Below, one piece after another: positions 16,757 to 26,314 of a DNA stretch of 64,000 nucleotides. Position 1 is the stretch's first letter. Every line of letters starts with the position of its first letter. This stretch comes from Elusimicrobiota bacterium (lineage in GTDB: Bacteria > Elusimicrobiota > Elusimicrobia > UBA1565 > UBA9628), in assembly GCA_016234805.1 (NCBI GenBank), contig JACRNU010000017.1, positions 1 to 64,000 of the forward strand. Direction: 5' to 3'. The notes beneath the pieces were generated by a model. It did not search any database. It saw nothing but the letters and a program-made list of their open reading frames with translations, and was not told where the DNA came from. The position numbers and the translations under genes were made by a program.

Positions 16757-17869
16757 ATGGCGAAGGGCATGTATTTCGAGCGATTCGATCCGACGAAAGG
16801 CGAGAGCCTCCAGATCCTCGATCCCGAGGGGCGTCTCAACGAAGACTTGCGGCCGGATCTTCCGGGCCAGCGCATCCTCGAGCTCTATGAGCGCATGTCC
16901 GTGATGCGCTTGGCGGACCAGACCGCCTTGAACCTGCAGCGCGAGGGGAGGATGGGCACCTACGCCCCGTTCTACGGCCAGGAGGCTTCCCAGGCCTCGG
17001 CCGCGTTCCTGGGGCCCTCGGATTGGCTGGTCCCCACCTACCGCGAGACAGGCGCCCTCTTCCTGCGGGGCGTTCCCTTGCAAAGCCTTTTGCGCTACTG
17101 GATGGGCGACGAGCGGGGCATGCGGGTCCCGGAAGGTATGCGGGTCCTGCCCATCCAGATCGTCATCGGCAGCCAGACCCTGCATGCCGTGGGCCTGGCC
17201 TGGGCCATGATGCTCCAGGGCGAGAAGAGCGCGGCCGTGGCCTACTTCGGCGACGGGGCGAGCTCGCAGGGGGACGTGCACGAGGCCATGAACTTCGCGG
17301 GAGTGCTCAAGACGCCCGTGGTCTTCGTGTGCCAGAACAACCAGTTCGCCATCAGCATGCCGCGCAGCGGCCAGACCGCGGCCGCGACCATCGCCCAGCG
17401 CGCGTCGAGCTACGGGTTCCCGGGACTGCTCATCGACGGCAACGACCTGCTGGCCGTGGCAGGCGCCATGAACGAGGCCCTGGCCGCGGCGCGCTCCGGA
17501 GGGGGACCGCGGCTCATCGAGATGCTGACCTACCGGATCGGACCGCACACGACCTCGGACGACCCGAGCAAGTACCGGACCGCGGCCGAGGTCGATGTGC
17601 AGAAGCCCTTTGACCCGCTCTTGCGCTTGAGGCGCTACCTCGGCGCCAAGGGCCTCTGGAACGATGGTGCCGAGGCCGCCATCCTCGCCAAAGCCAGGGC
17701 CGAAATCTCGGCCGCGGTCGCGGCAGCCGAAGCCATGCCTCCGGCTCCGGTCTCGGACATGTTCGACTACACCTACCGCGTCCTGCCTCCCTATCTGGAA
17801 CGGCAGAAGAGCGAGTACGCCTCGTTCCTCAAGGACGAGGCTTCCCGGGGCGGGCGCCATGGCTTCTAA
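16757..17869 (+). CDS. pdhA: 2-oxoacid dehydrogenase E1 component, alpha subunit (pyruvate type)
   Basis: 370 residues. The thiamine-diphosphate motif begins GDGASSQGDVHEAMNFAG near 165 and ends in NN about 28 residues later. MGTYAPFYGQEASQASAAF and TYRIGPHTTSDDPSKYR are typical of E1alpha of pyruvate or branched-chain dehydrogenases. Substrate choice (pyruvate versus branched-chain oxoacids) is not certain. The ATG at 16757 overlaps a TATAAT box (16753-16758); if that box is the promoter, the true start is the ATG at 16769 (MYFERFDP). The last 11 bases overlap the E1beta start. Confidence 0.88.
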   Translation: MAKGMYFERFDPTKGESLQILDPEGRLNEDLRPDLPGQRILELYERMSVMRLADQTALNLQREGRMGTYAPFYGQEASQASAAFLGPSDWLVPTYRETGALFLRGVPLQSLLRYWMGDERGMRVPEGMRVLPIQIVIGSQTLHAVGLAWAMMLQGEKSAAVAYFGDGASSQGDVHEAMNFAGVLKTPVVFVCQNNQFAISMPRSGQTAAATIAQRASSYGFPGLLIDGNDLLAVAGAMNEALAAARSGGGPRLIEMLTYRIGPHTTSDDPSKYRTAAEVDVQKPFDPLLRLRRYLGAKGLWNDGAEAAILAKARAEISAAVAAAEAMPPAPVSDMFDYTYRVLPPYLERQKSEYASFLKDEASRGGRHGF

Positions 17870-18839
17870 GCTCAACATGGTCTCAGCCATCAACTCCGCG
17901 CTCGGCTCCGAGATGGAGCGCGACCGCCGCATCGTGATCCTCGGGGAGGACGTGGGCAGGGAGGGGGGAGTGTTCCGCGTGACGGACGGGCTTCAGGCCC
18001 GGTTTGGAGCGGTGCGGGTGGTGGACACTCCGTTGGCCGAGTCCGCCATCATGGGCGTGTCCCTTGGCCTGGCCGCGGCAGGGATGATCCCGGTCCCTGA
18101 GATCCAGTTCGAGGGCTTCCTCCACTTGGCTCTGGACCAGATATCGAATCAGATCGGGCGCTTGCGCACCCGCAGCAGGGGGCGCTGGGGCCTGAGCATG
18201 GTCCTGCGCGTGCCGTGGGGCGGAGGCATCCATGCCCCGGAACTGCACTCCGAGTCGCCCGAAACGCTCCTTGTGCACGCTCCCGGGCTCATCGTGGTGA
18301 CGCCTTCCAACCCGTACGACGCCAAGGGCCTGCTCATCAGCGCCCTCAGGCTGGGAGAGCCCGTGGTGTTCTGCGAGCCCAAGCGCATCTATCGCGCGGT
18401 CAAGGCCGAGGTGCCGGAGGGCGACTACACGGTGCCCATCGGACGCGCCGCGGTCGCGGCCGAAGGCAAGGACCTCACCATCGTGGCCTGGGGCGCCATG
18501 GTGCGGGAAGCGCTCAAGGCTGCCGAGGAACTGGAGACCGAGGGCTTCAGCGTCGAGGTGGTGGATTTGCGCACCCTCTCGCCCATGGACAGCGCCACCG
18601 TGGTGGAGTCCGTGCGCAAGACCGGAAGGCTGGTCGTGGCGCATGAGGCTCCGCGTACCCTGGGCCTCGGGGCCGAGCTCGCGGCCCGCGTGGCCGAGGA
18701 GGCCCTGACCAGCCTCTTGGCCCCCATCGAGAGGGTCACGGGGTTTGACACGGTCATGCCCCTTGCCCAGCTCGAGGAGCATTACCTCCCCGGCCACCGC
18801 CGCATCATGGCCGGGGCGAGGAAGGCGTTGGCGGCTTGA
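17859..18839 (+). CDS. pdhB: 2-oxoacid dehydrogenase E1 component, beta subunit
   Basis: 326 residues from MASKLNMVSAINSALGSEM. Family landmarks: VILGEDVGREGGVFRVTDGL, DTPLAESAIMGVSLGLAAAG, EIQFEGFLHLALDQI, and the C-terminal transketolase domain with VVAHEAPRTLGLGAE. It binds the thiamine diphosphate with E1alpha in a 2:2 tetramer. The frame is open further upstream inside E1alpha, but this ATG matches the conserved length. Overlap of 11 bp with E1alpha implies coupled translation. Confidence 0.92.
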   Translation: MASKLNMVSAINSALGSEMERDRRIVILGEDVGREGGVFRVTDGLQARFGAVRVVDTPLAESAIMGVSLGLAAAGMIPVPEIQFEGFLHLALDQISNQIGRLRTRSRGRWGLSMVLRVPWGGGIHAPELHSESPETLLVHAPGLIVVTPSNPYDAKGLLISALRLGEPVVFCEPKRIYRAVKAEVPEGDYTVPIGRAAVAAEGKDLTIVAWGAMVREALKAAEELETEGFSVEVVDLRTLSPMDSATVVESVRKTGRLVVAHEAPRTLGLGAELAARVAEEALTSLLAPIERVTGFDTVMPLAQLEEHYLPGHRRIMAGARKALAA

Positions 18840-18860
18840 GTCTGATCTAGAGGAGGGGGG

Positions 18861-20195
18861 ATGGTTTTCGAGTTCAAGTTTCCGGACATCGGAGAAGGGC
18901 TGACGGAAGGCGAGATCGTGGAGTGGAAGGTCAAGGTCGGCGACCGGGTGGCGGACCATCAGGTCCTCGCTGAGATCGAGACGGACAAGGCCGTGGTCGA
19001 GGTCCCATCTCCGGTCGCGGGCTTCGTCCTGAGGCTCAAAGGAGGGCCGGGGGACATCGTGGCAGTGGGCGAGGTCATCGCGGTCATCGGAGACGAGGCC
19101 GAGCTCAAGGCTGTCCTGGCCAAGGCGCCCCCGCCGCCCCAGGCTGCCAAGCCGGCGCCAGCCCCGCCTCCTCCTCCGCCTCCACTCCCGCCCGAACCGT
19201 TCACAGTGCAGGGCCCTTCGGTCGGCGTGGTGGGCCGGCTCGAGGAGGCGCCTGAGGACGAGCCCGCGGCGCCTTCCTCAAAGGAAGCTCTTCCTCCGGT
19301 GACGCGTCCCAGGGTCACGGCCCTGCCCAAGGACCGAGACCTGGCCCGCCGCCTTGGAGTGGACATTGAGATCATCCACGGAACCGGACTCAAGGGCACG
19401 GTCACGGAGGACGACATCCGCCGCGCCGCCGCGCTCGGAGCCCCTGAGAAGGGCTCGCGGCCGCCGGGCGGGTCCGCGGGCTCGGACGCCTGGGGCCCGG
19501 TGGAGCGCGTCCCGGTGCGCGGGGTGCGCAGGCGCGTGGCCCTTGCCATGAGCGAATCCCTGGCCAGGACCGCGCAGGTGACGACCATGGACGAGGCGGA
19601 AGTGGACGCGCTCTGGCGCATCAGGGAGCGCATGAAGGCCGAGGCGGGCCGGCAGGGCGTGCACCTGACCCTGATGCCTTTCCTTATTAAGGCCGTGGTC
19701 GGGGCGCTCAAGCGCGTCCCGGAGATGAACATGTCCTTCGACGAGGAGAAGGGCGAGCTCGTGTTCAAGGCCTACTACAACATCGGCATCGCGGTGGACA
19801 CCCAGGACGGGCTCATCGTGCCCAATGTCAAGGCCGCAGACGGCAAGTCCGTCCTTCAGATCGCCCGCGAGATCGAAGACCTCTCCCAGCGCGCCCGCAA
19901 GCGCACCCTCGACGTCAAGGAGCTCAAGGGCGGGACCTTCACCATCACCAACTACGGTTCCATCGGCGGGCTCTTCGGCACGCCCATCCTCAACCATCCG
20001 GAGACCGGCATCCTCGGCGTGGGCCGGCTGACCGAGAAGCCCGTGGCCCGCGACGGCGCCATCCGCGTGGGCAGGGTCCTGCCCCTCTCGCTGACCTTCG
20101 ACCACCGCAACCTCGACGGCGCCCACGCCCAGCACTTCCTCAACGACGTCAAGCGCCACCTCGAGGACCCGGACCTCATCCTGGTCGGGATGTAG
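18861..20195 (+). CDS. pdhC: Dihydrolipoamide acyltransferase (E2)
   Basis: 444 residues with a strong AGGAGG site. One lipoyl domain (residues 1-78) has the modified Lys in EIETDKAVVEV (K43). An Ala/Pro linker (~90-140) leads to the E1/E3-binding domain (PKDRDLARRLGVDIEIIHGTG). The catalytic domain ends with the active site DHRNLDGAHAQHF near 414. The enzyme passes acyl groups from E1 to CoA. No E3 (lipoamide dehydrogenase) gene follows, so E3 must be encoded elsewhere. Confidence 0.93.
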   Translation: MVFEFKFPDIGEGLTEGEIVEWKVKVGDRVADHQVLAEIETDKAVVEVPSPVAGFVLRLKGGPGDIVAVGEVIAVIGDEAELKAVLAKAPPPPQAAKPAPAPPPPPPPLPPEPFTVQGPSVGVVGRLEEAPEDEPAAPSSKEALPPVTRPRVTALPKDRDLARRLGVDIEIIHGTGLKGTVTEDDIRRAAALGAPEKGSRPPGGSAGSDAWGPVERVPVRGVRRRVALAMSESLARTAQVTTMDEAEVDALWRIRERMKAEAGRQGVHLTLMPFLIKAVVGALKRVPEMNMSFDEEKGELVFKAYYNIGIAVDTQDGLIVPNVKAADGKSVLQIAREIEDLSQRARKRTLDVKELKGGTFTITNYGSIGGLFGTPILNHPETGILGVGRLTEKPVARDGAIRVGRVLPLSLTFDHRNLDGAHAQHFLNDVKRHLEDPDLILVGM

Positions 20196-20196
20196 C

Positions 20197-23100
20197 ATGA
20201 AACCTCTATTCCTTCTGATCGCCGTGGTCTTGGGCGTCATCACGGTCCTGCCGGCCTGGGCCGCTTCCGGACGCGGCGCGGCCCGTCCCCGAGGGGCAGG
20301 CGCCCTGGCCGGGCTCAAGAAGGGCCAGAAGGTCGGAGACTTCACAGCCGTGAGCCTTTATGTCAACCATCTCGGCAAGGCCATGGGCGCCCGGTTCCTG
20401 CACCGGCCCACGGGCCTCGAGACCGACCTTCTCTTCTTCGCCTCGGTCCCGCAAGTGTCGCTCACCTTCAAGACGCTCACGGCCGACGACAAGGGCATCC
20501 CTCACGCGCTCGAGCACCTGGTGCTGGGCAAGGGCGCCAAGGGCAAGCGGTTCAACATGCTCGTGGCTATGAGCATCGGCGAGTACACGGCCGGCACTTA
20601 CGCGGACCTCACGGGCTACATGTTCAACACTGCGGCCGGGATGGAGGATTTCTACCGACTCTTCGAAGCCTGCCTCGACACCCTGGTCCACCCGGATTTC
20701 ACGGATTCTGAGATCCGGCGGGAGATCTACAACCCGGAGGTGGTTTCGAACGCGTCCATGGGCGCGCTTGCCATCGAGGAGAAGGGGACGGTCTACAACG
20801 AGATGGTCTCGGGCATGGAGAAGACGGACCTGGCGGGCTGGTTCGAGCTCAGCCGCCTTGCGTTCGGTCCCAAGCATCCCCTGGCGCTCAACTTCGCGGG
20901 CGCGCCGGACTCGATGCGGACCGTGACCGTGCCCGAGGTCCGCGCGTTCCATGCGGAGCACTACCGGATCGGGCCGGGCATGGCCGTGGCAGCGGCCCTT
21001 CCCGCCAACGAGGACCCGTTCGCGTTCCTGGAGCGCTTCAGCGCCATCCTGGCCCGGGTGGGCAAGGGGGCCGGGCCCGCGCCGGCAGCCATCACCGTGC
21101 CGCCGTTCGAGCCCGCGGCCGAGGGGAGCATCGGCATCGGCTCCTATCCCTCGGCGGACGCGGACGCTCCGCAGGACGTCTACCTGGCCTTCAAGCCTAT
21201 CTGGTCCCTCTCGGCTTCGGACGCCCTGGCCCTCGGCGTGCTCTTGGACCTCTTGGCGGGAGGGGAGACCTCCTACCTCCACAAGGACATGGTCGACCGC
21301 CAGACCAGGAAATCGGATTTCGGGATCACTTCGGTGGGCGCCTACCTAGACGACCCGCCTTCGAACTTGCCGTGCGTGAGCTTCTCCGGCCTAGCCGCGG
21401 ACCGGGTGAGCAAAGGATCGTTGGAGTCGCTGCGCGGCGCGGTGGTGGACCGCGTGGCCTGGCTCGCGGGCTTGAAGCCCGGGAGCCAGGAGCTCCGCGA
21501 GGTCGGGGCCAAGGCCCGCTCTCTGGTCAGCGCCCGGCGCAGGGGCCTGCTCAAGTTCATGGACAACCCCCCGCGCTTCGGCATGCGCTCGGGCGGCGTG
21601 GCGTGGCACAAATACCTCGAACGGCTCAACGCCTCGTCCGCGGGCTTCCGGAAATCGGTGCCGCAGACCGAGGCCTTCGTCCGTCTCCTGGCGCGCATCG
21701 ACGCGGGAGAGAACGTGTGGGCCGCGGCCGCGGCCAAAGGGGGCTTGAGGTCCAAGCCCTTCGTGACGAGCCTCAGGCCCGACGCGGACCTCCTCGTGCG
21801 ACAGACCGCGGAGAAGCGCGCCCGGATCGCGTCCCTCGAGTCCGAGGCTCTGGCGTCCCATGGCGGGAAGGACCTCCAGGCGGCCTTGAAGAAGCGCAAG
21901 GCAGCCAGCGACCTCGCGGCCCTCGAGCTCGAGGAGCGCGACAAGAAGGTCGAGAAAGCCTCCTTCGTCCAATCCCCGCCGCTCTCTCTCGATGAGGAGC
22001 TCTCGGTCCGGCAGAAGGAGGTGGACAAGATCGGGACCGCGACCTTGAGCGGGGTCGGGGACTCGCCGTTCACGGAGATGGGGCTCTTCTTCGACCTCTC
22101 CCGGGTGCCCGCGGAGTACCATGTCTACCTGCCCCTGCTCGCGGATACGCTCACGGGCGTGGGCGTGACCACGGCCGCGGGTGAGGCGCTCGACTACAGC
22201 GCCATGATCGAGAAGTACCGCCAGGAGATCTACGAGCTCTCGAGCGACGTGGCGGCCAACCCGCGTACGAGGAGACTCGAGCTCTCCCTGACCGCCGGGG
22301 CGTCGAGCCGGGATGAGGTCGCCCGCGCCGCCGAGTGGGTCGAGTCCTGCCTGCGCCGCAATCTCCTCGGGCCTGCGTCCCGGGGCCGGCTCATCGACAT
22401 GGCGCGCGAGCGCATCCAGAGCCTGCGCACCATGACCCAGCAGCGCGAGGAGTACTGGGTGCGCGAGCCCGCGTCCGCGTGGCTCTACCAGGACCAGCCC
22501 GCGTGGATGAGCATTCGCAGCCCTTTCACGAAGCTCCACCACCTCGACCGCCTGCGCTGGATGCTCGAAGACCCGTCCAAAGCCGAGCTCGCGGACCAGC
22601 GCGCGGGTCTGGCCGGGGTCTCGGCATCCGCGGCCAAGGGGACGAGGAAGGACGCCCTGGCCGCGATCGCGAAGCTTCCCGCGGAGATGGCCGAGGGGCT
22701 CAGGTGGGAGCTCGGCGGCTTGCCGGATGAGACCTGGCGACAGGATCTGGCGGAACTCAGCCGTGGTATTTCTGCCGATCTTGGGGTGGGCTCAGCCGCG
22801 GTGGTGGCCAAGCTCAAGGAACTCCAGTCCATGATCTTGAGGAGGGGCCGCGTCCGGTTGAGCCTCACGGGCAACGACGCTTCCATGGACGAGGCCCTGC
22901 GGAGGCTCTCTGCCGTGCTCTCCGCCCTGCCCGAGGCAGGTCCTCGCGGCCCAGAGCCGCGTTCCCGGGCCATGATCCTCGAAAGGCTGGCCGGCCGCGA
23001 GCCCTCGGTCCGGGAAGGCGGCCGGCCCGTGCACGTGGCCCTGGTCAACAACGGCACCAAGTCCGGGGTGCTCGTGCTGTCGGCCAAGGCGCCTTCGTAC

Positions 23101-23706
23101 CAAGAGCACGAGGCTGGGGACCTCGTGGATTATCTCGCGGCCAATGTCCTTGGAGGCTCGGCCGGCCACAGCCTTTTCATGAGGACCTGGGCCGAGGGCC
23201 TCGCGTACGGCAACGGGGTGGGTTCGAGCCTCCTCAACGGCAGGATCGGCTACTACGCGGAGCGCTGCCCAAGCCTGGCGGCCACCATGGGCTTCGCGGC
23301 GAGCGTGGCCTCGAACACCGCGATCGACTCTCCGTTCTTCGTGGAGTACGCCCTGGCCAATTCCTTCGGAGATTACCGCGGCGCCGAGGACTTCGCCACC
23401 CGCGGCTATGCCATGGCCGCCAACCTTGCCGACGGCGTCACCCCTGAGGTCGTCCGGGCCTTCAAGTCGCGGCTCGTGGCCAAGGCCCGCGAGCCCGGGG
23501 CGCTCAAGGCGGTCCAATCAAGGGTCGCGCCCGTGCTCGGCCGCGTGCTCGTGGGCCTGGGCCCGAAGGCCGCGGAGGCTCCGGAGGCCTCGGGGTTCGT
23601 CATCGGCCCGGCGCCCCTGCTCGACGACTACGAGGCCTACCTCAAGGCACACGGAGAGGCGGAGCGCCTCATCCGTCTCTACCCTCGGGACTTCTGGCTG
23701 CCCTAG
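20197..23706 (+). CDS. Exported M16-family (PreP/M16C-like) metallopeptidase
   Basis: 1169 residues with a signal peptide (MKPLFLLIAVVLGVITVLPAWA). The inverted zinc motif HALEH is at 103-107 with a downstream NEMVSGME glutamate region near 205, as in the M16C presequence-protease branch. The length of ~1000+ residues agrees with four homologous domains forming a chamber that digests short peptides. Residues 545-610 include a charged coiled-coil hinge. It starts one base after the E2 stop. Functional linkage to the dehydrogenase is not obvious; the proximity may only be transcriptional. The 3' end overlaps the convergent DUF72 gene by 4 bp. Confidence 0.82.
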   Translation: MKPLFLLIAVVLGVITVLPAWAASGRGAARPRGAGALAGLKKGQKVGDFTAVSLYVNHLGKAMGARFLHRPTGLETDLLFFASVPQVSLTFKTLTADDKGIPHALEHLVLGKGAKGKRFNMLVAMSIGEYTAGTYADLTGYMFNTAAGMEDFYRLFEACLDTLVHPDFTDSEIRREIYNPEVVSNASMGALAIEEKGTVYNEMVSGMEKTDLAGWFELSRLAFGPKHPLALNFAGAPDSMRTVTVPEVRAFHAEHYRIGPGMAVAAALPANEDPFAFLERFSAILARVGKGAGPAPAAITVPPFEPAAEGSIGIGSYPSADADAPQDVYLAFKPIWSLSASDALALGVLLDLLAGGETSYLHKDMVDRQTRKSDFGITSVGAYLDDPPSNLPCVSFSGLAADRVSKGSLESLRGAVVDRVAWLAGLKPGSQELREVGAKARSLVSARRRGLLKFMDNPPRFGMRSGGVAWHKYLERLNASSAGFRKSVPQTEAFVRLLARIDAGENVWAAAAAKGGLRSKPFVTSLRPDADLLVRQTAEKRARIASLESEALASHGGKDLQAALKKRKAASDLAALELEERDKKVEKASFVQSPPLSLDEELSVRQKEVDKIGTATLSGVGDSPFTEMGLFFDLSRVPAEYHVYLPLLADTLTGVGVTTAAGEALDYSAMIEKYRQEIYELSSDVAANPRTRRLELSLTAGASSRDEVARAAEWVESCLRRNLLGPASRGRLIDMARERIQSLRTMTQQREEYWVREPASAWLYQDQPAWMSIRSPFTKLHHLDRLRWMLEDPSKAELADQRAGLAGVSASAAKGTRKDALAAIAKLPAEMAEGLRWELGGLPDETWRQDLAELSRGISADLGVGSAAVVAKLKELQSMILRRGRVRLSLTGNDASMDEALRRLSAVLSALPEAGPRGPEPRSRAMILERLAGREPSVREGGRPVHVALVNNGTKSGVLVLSAKAPSYQEHEAGDLVDYLAANVLGGSAGHSLFMRTWAEGLAYGNGVGSSLLNGRIGYYAERCPSLAATMGFAASVASNTAIDSPFFVEYALANSFGDYRGAEDFATRGYAMAANLADGVTPEVVRAFKSRLVAKAREPGALKAVQSRVAPVLGRVLVGLGPKAAEAPEASGFVIGPAPLLDDYEAYLKAHGEAERLIRLYPRDFWLP

Positions 23707-24428
23707 AGCAACCGAAGGAAACGGCGGGCGTCCTGATACATGTCCGAGTTGTTGAAGAAGACGAAGGTGGGCTGGAACCGGGCTAGGCGCTCGAGCTTCC
23801 CGAGCTCTTCGTCCGTGTAGCGGTGGCGGTAGACAGGACGCCCGTCCCGATAGGTCCCGTGGAGGCGGAAGTAGCCGATGCGTCCCAGGGGCTCCGAGGC
23901 CAATGGGTCCACGGCGTGGACGAGATTGAGGTCGGATAGGACGCGGGTGACCAGCTTCCTGGTCCAACCTTCTCCGCGAGGTTCCCATGCTAGAAGGAGC
24001 CCTCCGCGCTCGACCCGCTCGAAGAAAGCGTAGAGGTCTCTGAGCCTGTCCGCGTCAGGCCGGAAGGTCGGAGGAGTCTGGAAGAGGACCATCTGGGCCT
24101 GGAGACTGCGGGCGAGTCCCAGGGTCCGCTCCCAGGCCGCCTTGACCTCGGGGCTGGACCGGAAGTGGCCGCAGCGGTCGAGCCGGGCCGGGTGGTCCGT
24201 CCCGAGCTTGCGGTAGGTCGGGCTGGTCGGAGGATGGGTGATGAGCTGCCAGGCTTTCACCATGAACTGGAAGCCCTTGGGCGCCTCGGCCCTCCAGCGC
24301 TCGGCCGTGGACGGCTTGGGCGGCTGATAGAAGCCGGACTCGACTTCGACCACGCCGAAGGACTCGAAGTACCGCGGCCGGGACACGGGGAAGCCGCAGC
24401 AGCCCACGCGGACAGAGGCCGCCGGCAT
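23703..24428 (-). CDS. DUF72 (YecE-like) protein
   Basis: 241 residues, starting MPAASVRVGCCGFPVSRPRYF. The TIM-barrel DUF72 pattern is present: early VGCCGFP strand, FYQPPKPSTAERWRAEAP (E-x-x-x-FY...P region), FQFMVKAWQLITHP, VLFQTPPTF, LLAWEPRGEGW and YFRLHG. The family has no firm biochemical role. The ATG shares one base with the stop of the upstream gene (TGATG), so the two are translationally coupled. Confidence 0.85.
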   Translation of the reverse strand: MPAASVRVGCCGFPVSRPRYFESFGVVEVESGFYQPPKPSTAERWRAEAPKGFQFMVKAWQLITHPPTSPTYRKLGTDHPARLDRCGHFRSSPEVKAAWERTLGLARSLQAQMVLFQTPPTFRPDADRLRDLYAFFERVERGGLLLAWEPRGEGWTRKLVTRVLSDLNLVHAVDPLASEPLGRIGYFRLHGTYRDGRPVYRHRYTDEELGKLERLARFQPTFVFFNNSDMYQDARRFLRLL

Positions 24429-25402
24429 CAATCCTGCGAAGCCATGAGGGCCTTCGCCTTGGCCGCGGCCTCCGAAGCCTCTGCCTTGCTCGCGAGGTTC
24501 GATAGGAGGGGCACGCAGGAGCCGTTGTTCTTGTGCACGTTGAGCTGCCAGAGGCTCTCCGTGGCCTTCACGTTCCCCATGGGCCCGCCCGTGCGCACGG
24601 TCTTCTGGTAGCGGTATTCCCCGATGCTGAAGTCCGTGATGCAGTTCGCGTTGCCGAGCCAGGACACCGTCTTGTCCGAGTCGCGCTTGGCCCAGACGGC
24701 GTTGGACTTCCAGTCGAAGCCCAGCCGGAGCTCGGTCCTTCCGCTGCGGGCGAACACTCCCCGGAGCCAGAAGCAGAGGCCGGCCACAGCCGCGACCACG
24801 ATGCCCGGCCCCGGGTTGCCCGTCCCGATGACGGTCAGGGCCAGCAGGCCGATGAAGATGCCCGTGACGAGCATGCCCACGGGGAGCCCCTTGGCGTTGA
24901 CGGATTTCCAGACGGTCATGGAGAACTGGGGGGCCCGGGCGCCGGTGTCGATGGCGGCGGACTCGGTCTCCTGGCGGTCCGTGGGGGGGAGGTCCTTCTT
25001 GCGGACCGGGGTGAGGCCTTTGACGTCCGGGTTGTCGCTCCCCCATTCCATGGGAGCGGTCTCATTGTCTTTCTCGGCGCGGACCTCGGAGCGGCCGCGC
25101 TGCTTCGTCACCAGAGCCACGGCGTCGAAGATGCCGAGCTTCGCCCCTGAACCGGAGTCCATGAGCTGTCCGTTCTCCACGCTGAAGGAATAGGTCTGCC
25201 CGGCGTGGTCCACGACCAGGCTCGGCGCGCAGATGTCCGCGTCCGGGCCCCCTTGAGGGGCCTGGAGCTTGACGGCTTTCTGAAGGACGCCCATCAGCCC
25301 GTCCGGAGTCATCTCTCCGAGCTCGACCGGGTCGTAGGCGCCGGTGGCTTTCGAGAGGTCTTCGCTGATCCCCTGCAGTGTGACGTTCACTTTTTCGTTC
25401 AT
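24428..25402 (-). CDS. Two-TM cytoplasmic-facing protein, unknown
   Basis: 324 residues, no signal peptide. Residues 1-170 are soluble and acidic. Two close membrane segments lie at ~180-220 (VGMLVTGIFIGLLALTVIG, GIVVAAVAGLCFWLRGVFA). A C-terminal ~100-residue soluble domain (FDWKSNAVWAKRDSDKTVSW) follows. I recognise no family. It has a proper leader: -10 at 25430 region and a GGAGGA site 5 nt before ATG. It shares a palindromic -10 with the divergent gene at 25445. Confidence 0.55.
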   Translation of the reverse strand: MNEKVNVTLQGISEDLSKATGAYDPVELGEMTPDGLMGVLQKAVKLQAPQGGPDADICAPSLVVDHAGQTYSFSVENGQLMDSGSGAKLGIFDAVALVTKQRGRSEVRAEKDNETAPMEWGSDNPDVKGLTPVRKKDLPPTDRQETESAAIDTGARAPQFSMTVWKSVNAKGLPVGMLVTGIFIGLLALTVIGTGNPGPGIVVAAVAGLCFWLRGVFARSGRTELRLGFDWKSNAVWAKRDSDKTVSWLGNANCITDFSIGEYRYQKTVRTGGPMGNVKATESLWQLNVHKNNGSCVPLLSNLASKAEASEAAAKAKALMASQD

Positions 25403-25427
25403 GGTCGTCCTCCGATGTCCATACTAT

Positions 25428-25435
25428 ATTATAAT
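25428..25435. promoter_or_regulatory. Bidirectional -10 element ATTATAAT
   Basis: A self-complementary -10 between divergent genes. Rightward, TATAAT ends 9 nt before the ATG at 25445 (leaderless-like). Leftward it gives ATTATAATATAGT and a leader of ~20 nt carrying GGAGGA for the gene starting at 25402. One melted site could serve both directions. Confidence 0.6.
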
Positions 25436-25444
25436 CAGTGTCCA

Positions 25445-26293
25445 ATGAAGTGCCCCAAGTGCAAGGACGCCGTCCTCACGGAGGTCCAGGCCGGGCCCGG
25501 CATGGCCGTGGACCTGTGCCGGTCCTGCTCCGGGGCCTGGCTCGACAAGTCCGAGATCTACCGGTTCGTCCAGCAGCCCCAGCGGCTCTACGATGAGCTC
25601 GCCAAGGCCTTCCAATCGGTCTACCCCTCGGATTTCTCCTGCCCGCGCTGCGGCAGGATGATGCTCCACGCCCGGCTCGAATCCGCGGACATCGTGCTCG
25701 AGGCGTGTCCCGGGTGCGGGGGGACCTGGTTCGACGCGGGCGAGGTGCAGAAGCTCCAGGCCGCGATCGCCGAAGCTGGGCCGAAGGCCGCGCCGGCACC
25801 GGGCGAGCGGAGGACGCCCGCCCCCGGCGCCTCCGGACGACTCCTCACCGACATGGAGGTCGCGACCGTCTTCGGCGGGGATCTCACAGCGTCTCTCGCG
25901 GTCGTGTTCGCGGCCGCGGGCGTGTTGGCTTCGGTCGCCGGCATCCTGCTCGGGGCGATGAAGAAGCTGCCTATCCGGGTCGAAGACGCCGGGCTCCTCC
26001 TCGCGCTCATCCTGCCCGTGTCGGGACTGCTATCCTTCCTCGCCCGGGCGCGCGGCCGCAGCCGCAGGCAGGCCAGGCTCTTCTCCGGGACCGTGATCGG
26101 CGTCAAGAACCTCGCTTCCGGGCCCTGGGGGGAGGTGGAGCTCAAGGTGCGGTTCCTCCATGAAGGGACTGCCCATGAGATCACGCGCCGGGTGGGGTAC
26201 AGGCTCTTCAGCGACGTCGCCGTGGGCTCGTCCGTCGGGATCGTGGTTCCCCCGGGTGGACCCGAGGGCGCCAGGGTTGCTAGAATCCACTAG
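25445..26293 (+). CDS. Double zf-TFIIB zinc-ribbon membrane protein
   Basis: 282 residues from MKCPKCKDAVLTEV; the frame is open upstream but this Met sits 9 nt after a TATAAT box. Two TFIIB-type zinc ribbons are seen: CPKC...LCRSCSGAWLDKSE (residues 3-40) and CPRCGRMM...ACPGCGGTWFDAGE (62-100). Two membrane helices follow (~145-200), then an RARGRSRRQ stretch and a C-terminal beta domain resembling DUF3592 (GTVIGVKN...VGSSVGIVVPPG). The pairing of ribbons with membrane helices suggests a sensor or scaffold, but the role is unknown. Confidence 0.75.
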   Translation: MKCPKCKDAVLTEVQAGPGMAVDLCRSCSGAWLDKSEIYRFVQQPQRLYDELAKAFQSVYPSDFSCPRCGRMMLHARLESADIVLEACPGCGGTWFDAGEVQKLQAAIAEAGPKAAPAPGERRTPAPGASGRLLTDMEVATVFGGDLTASLAVVFAAAGVLASVAGILLGAMKKLPIRVEDAGLLLALILPVSGLLSFLARARGRSRRQARLFSGTVIGVKNLASGPWGEVELKVRFLHEGTAHEITRRVGYRLFSDVAVGSSVGIVVPPGGPEGARVARIH

Positions 26294-26314
26294 GCCGGAC
26301 CCCAGGAGAACGAC

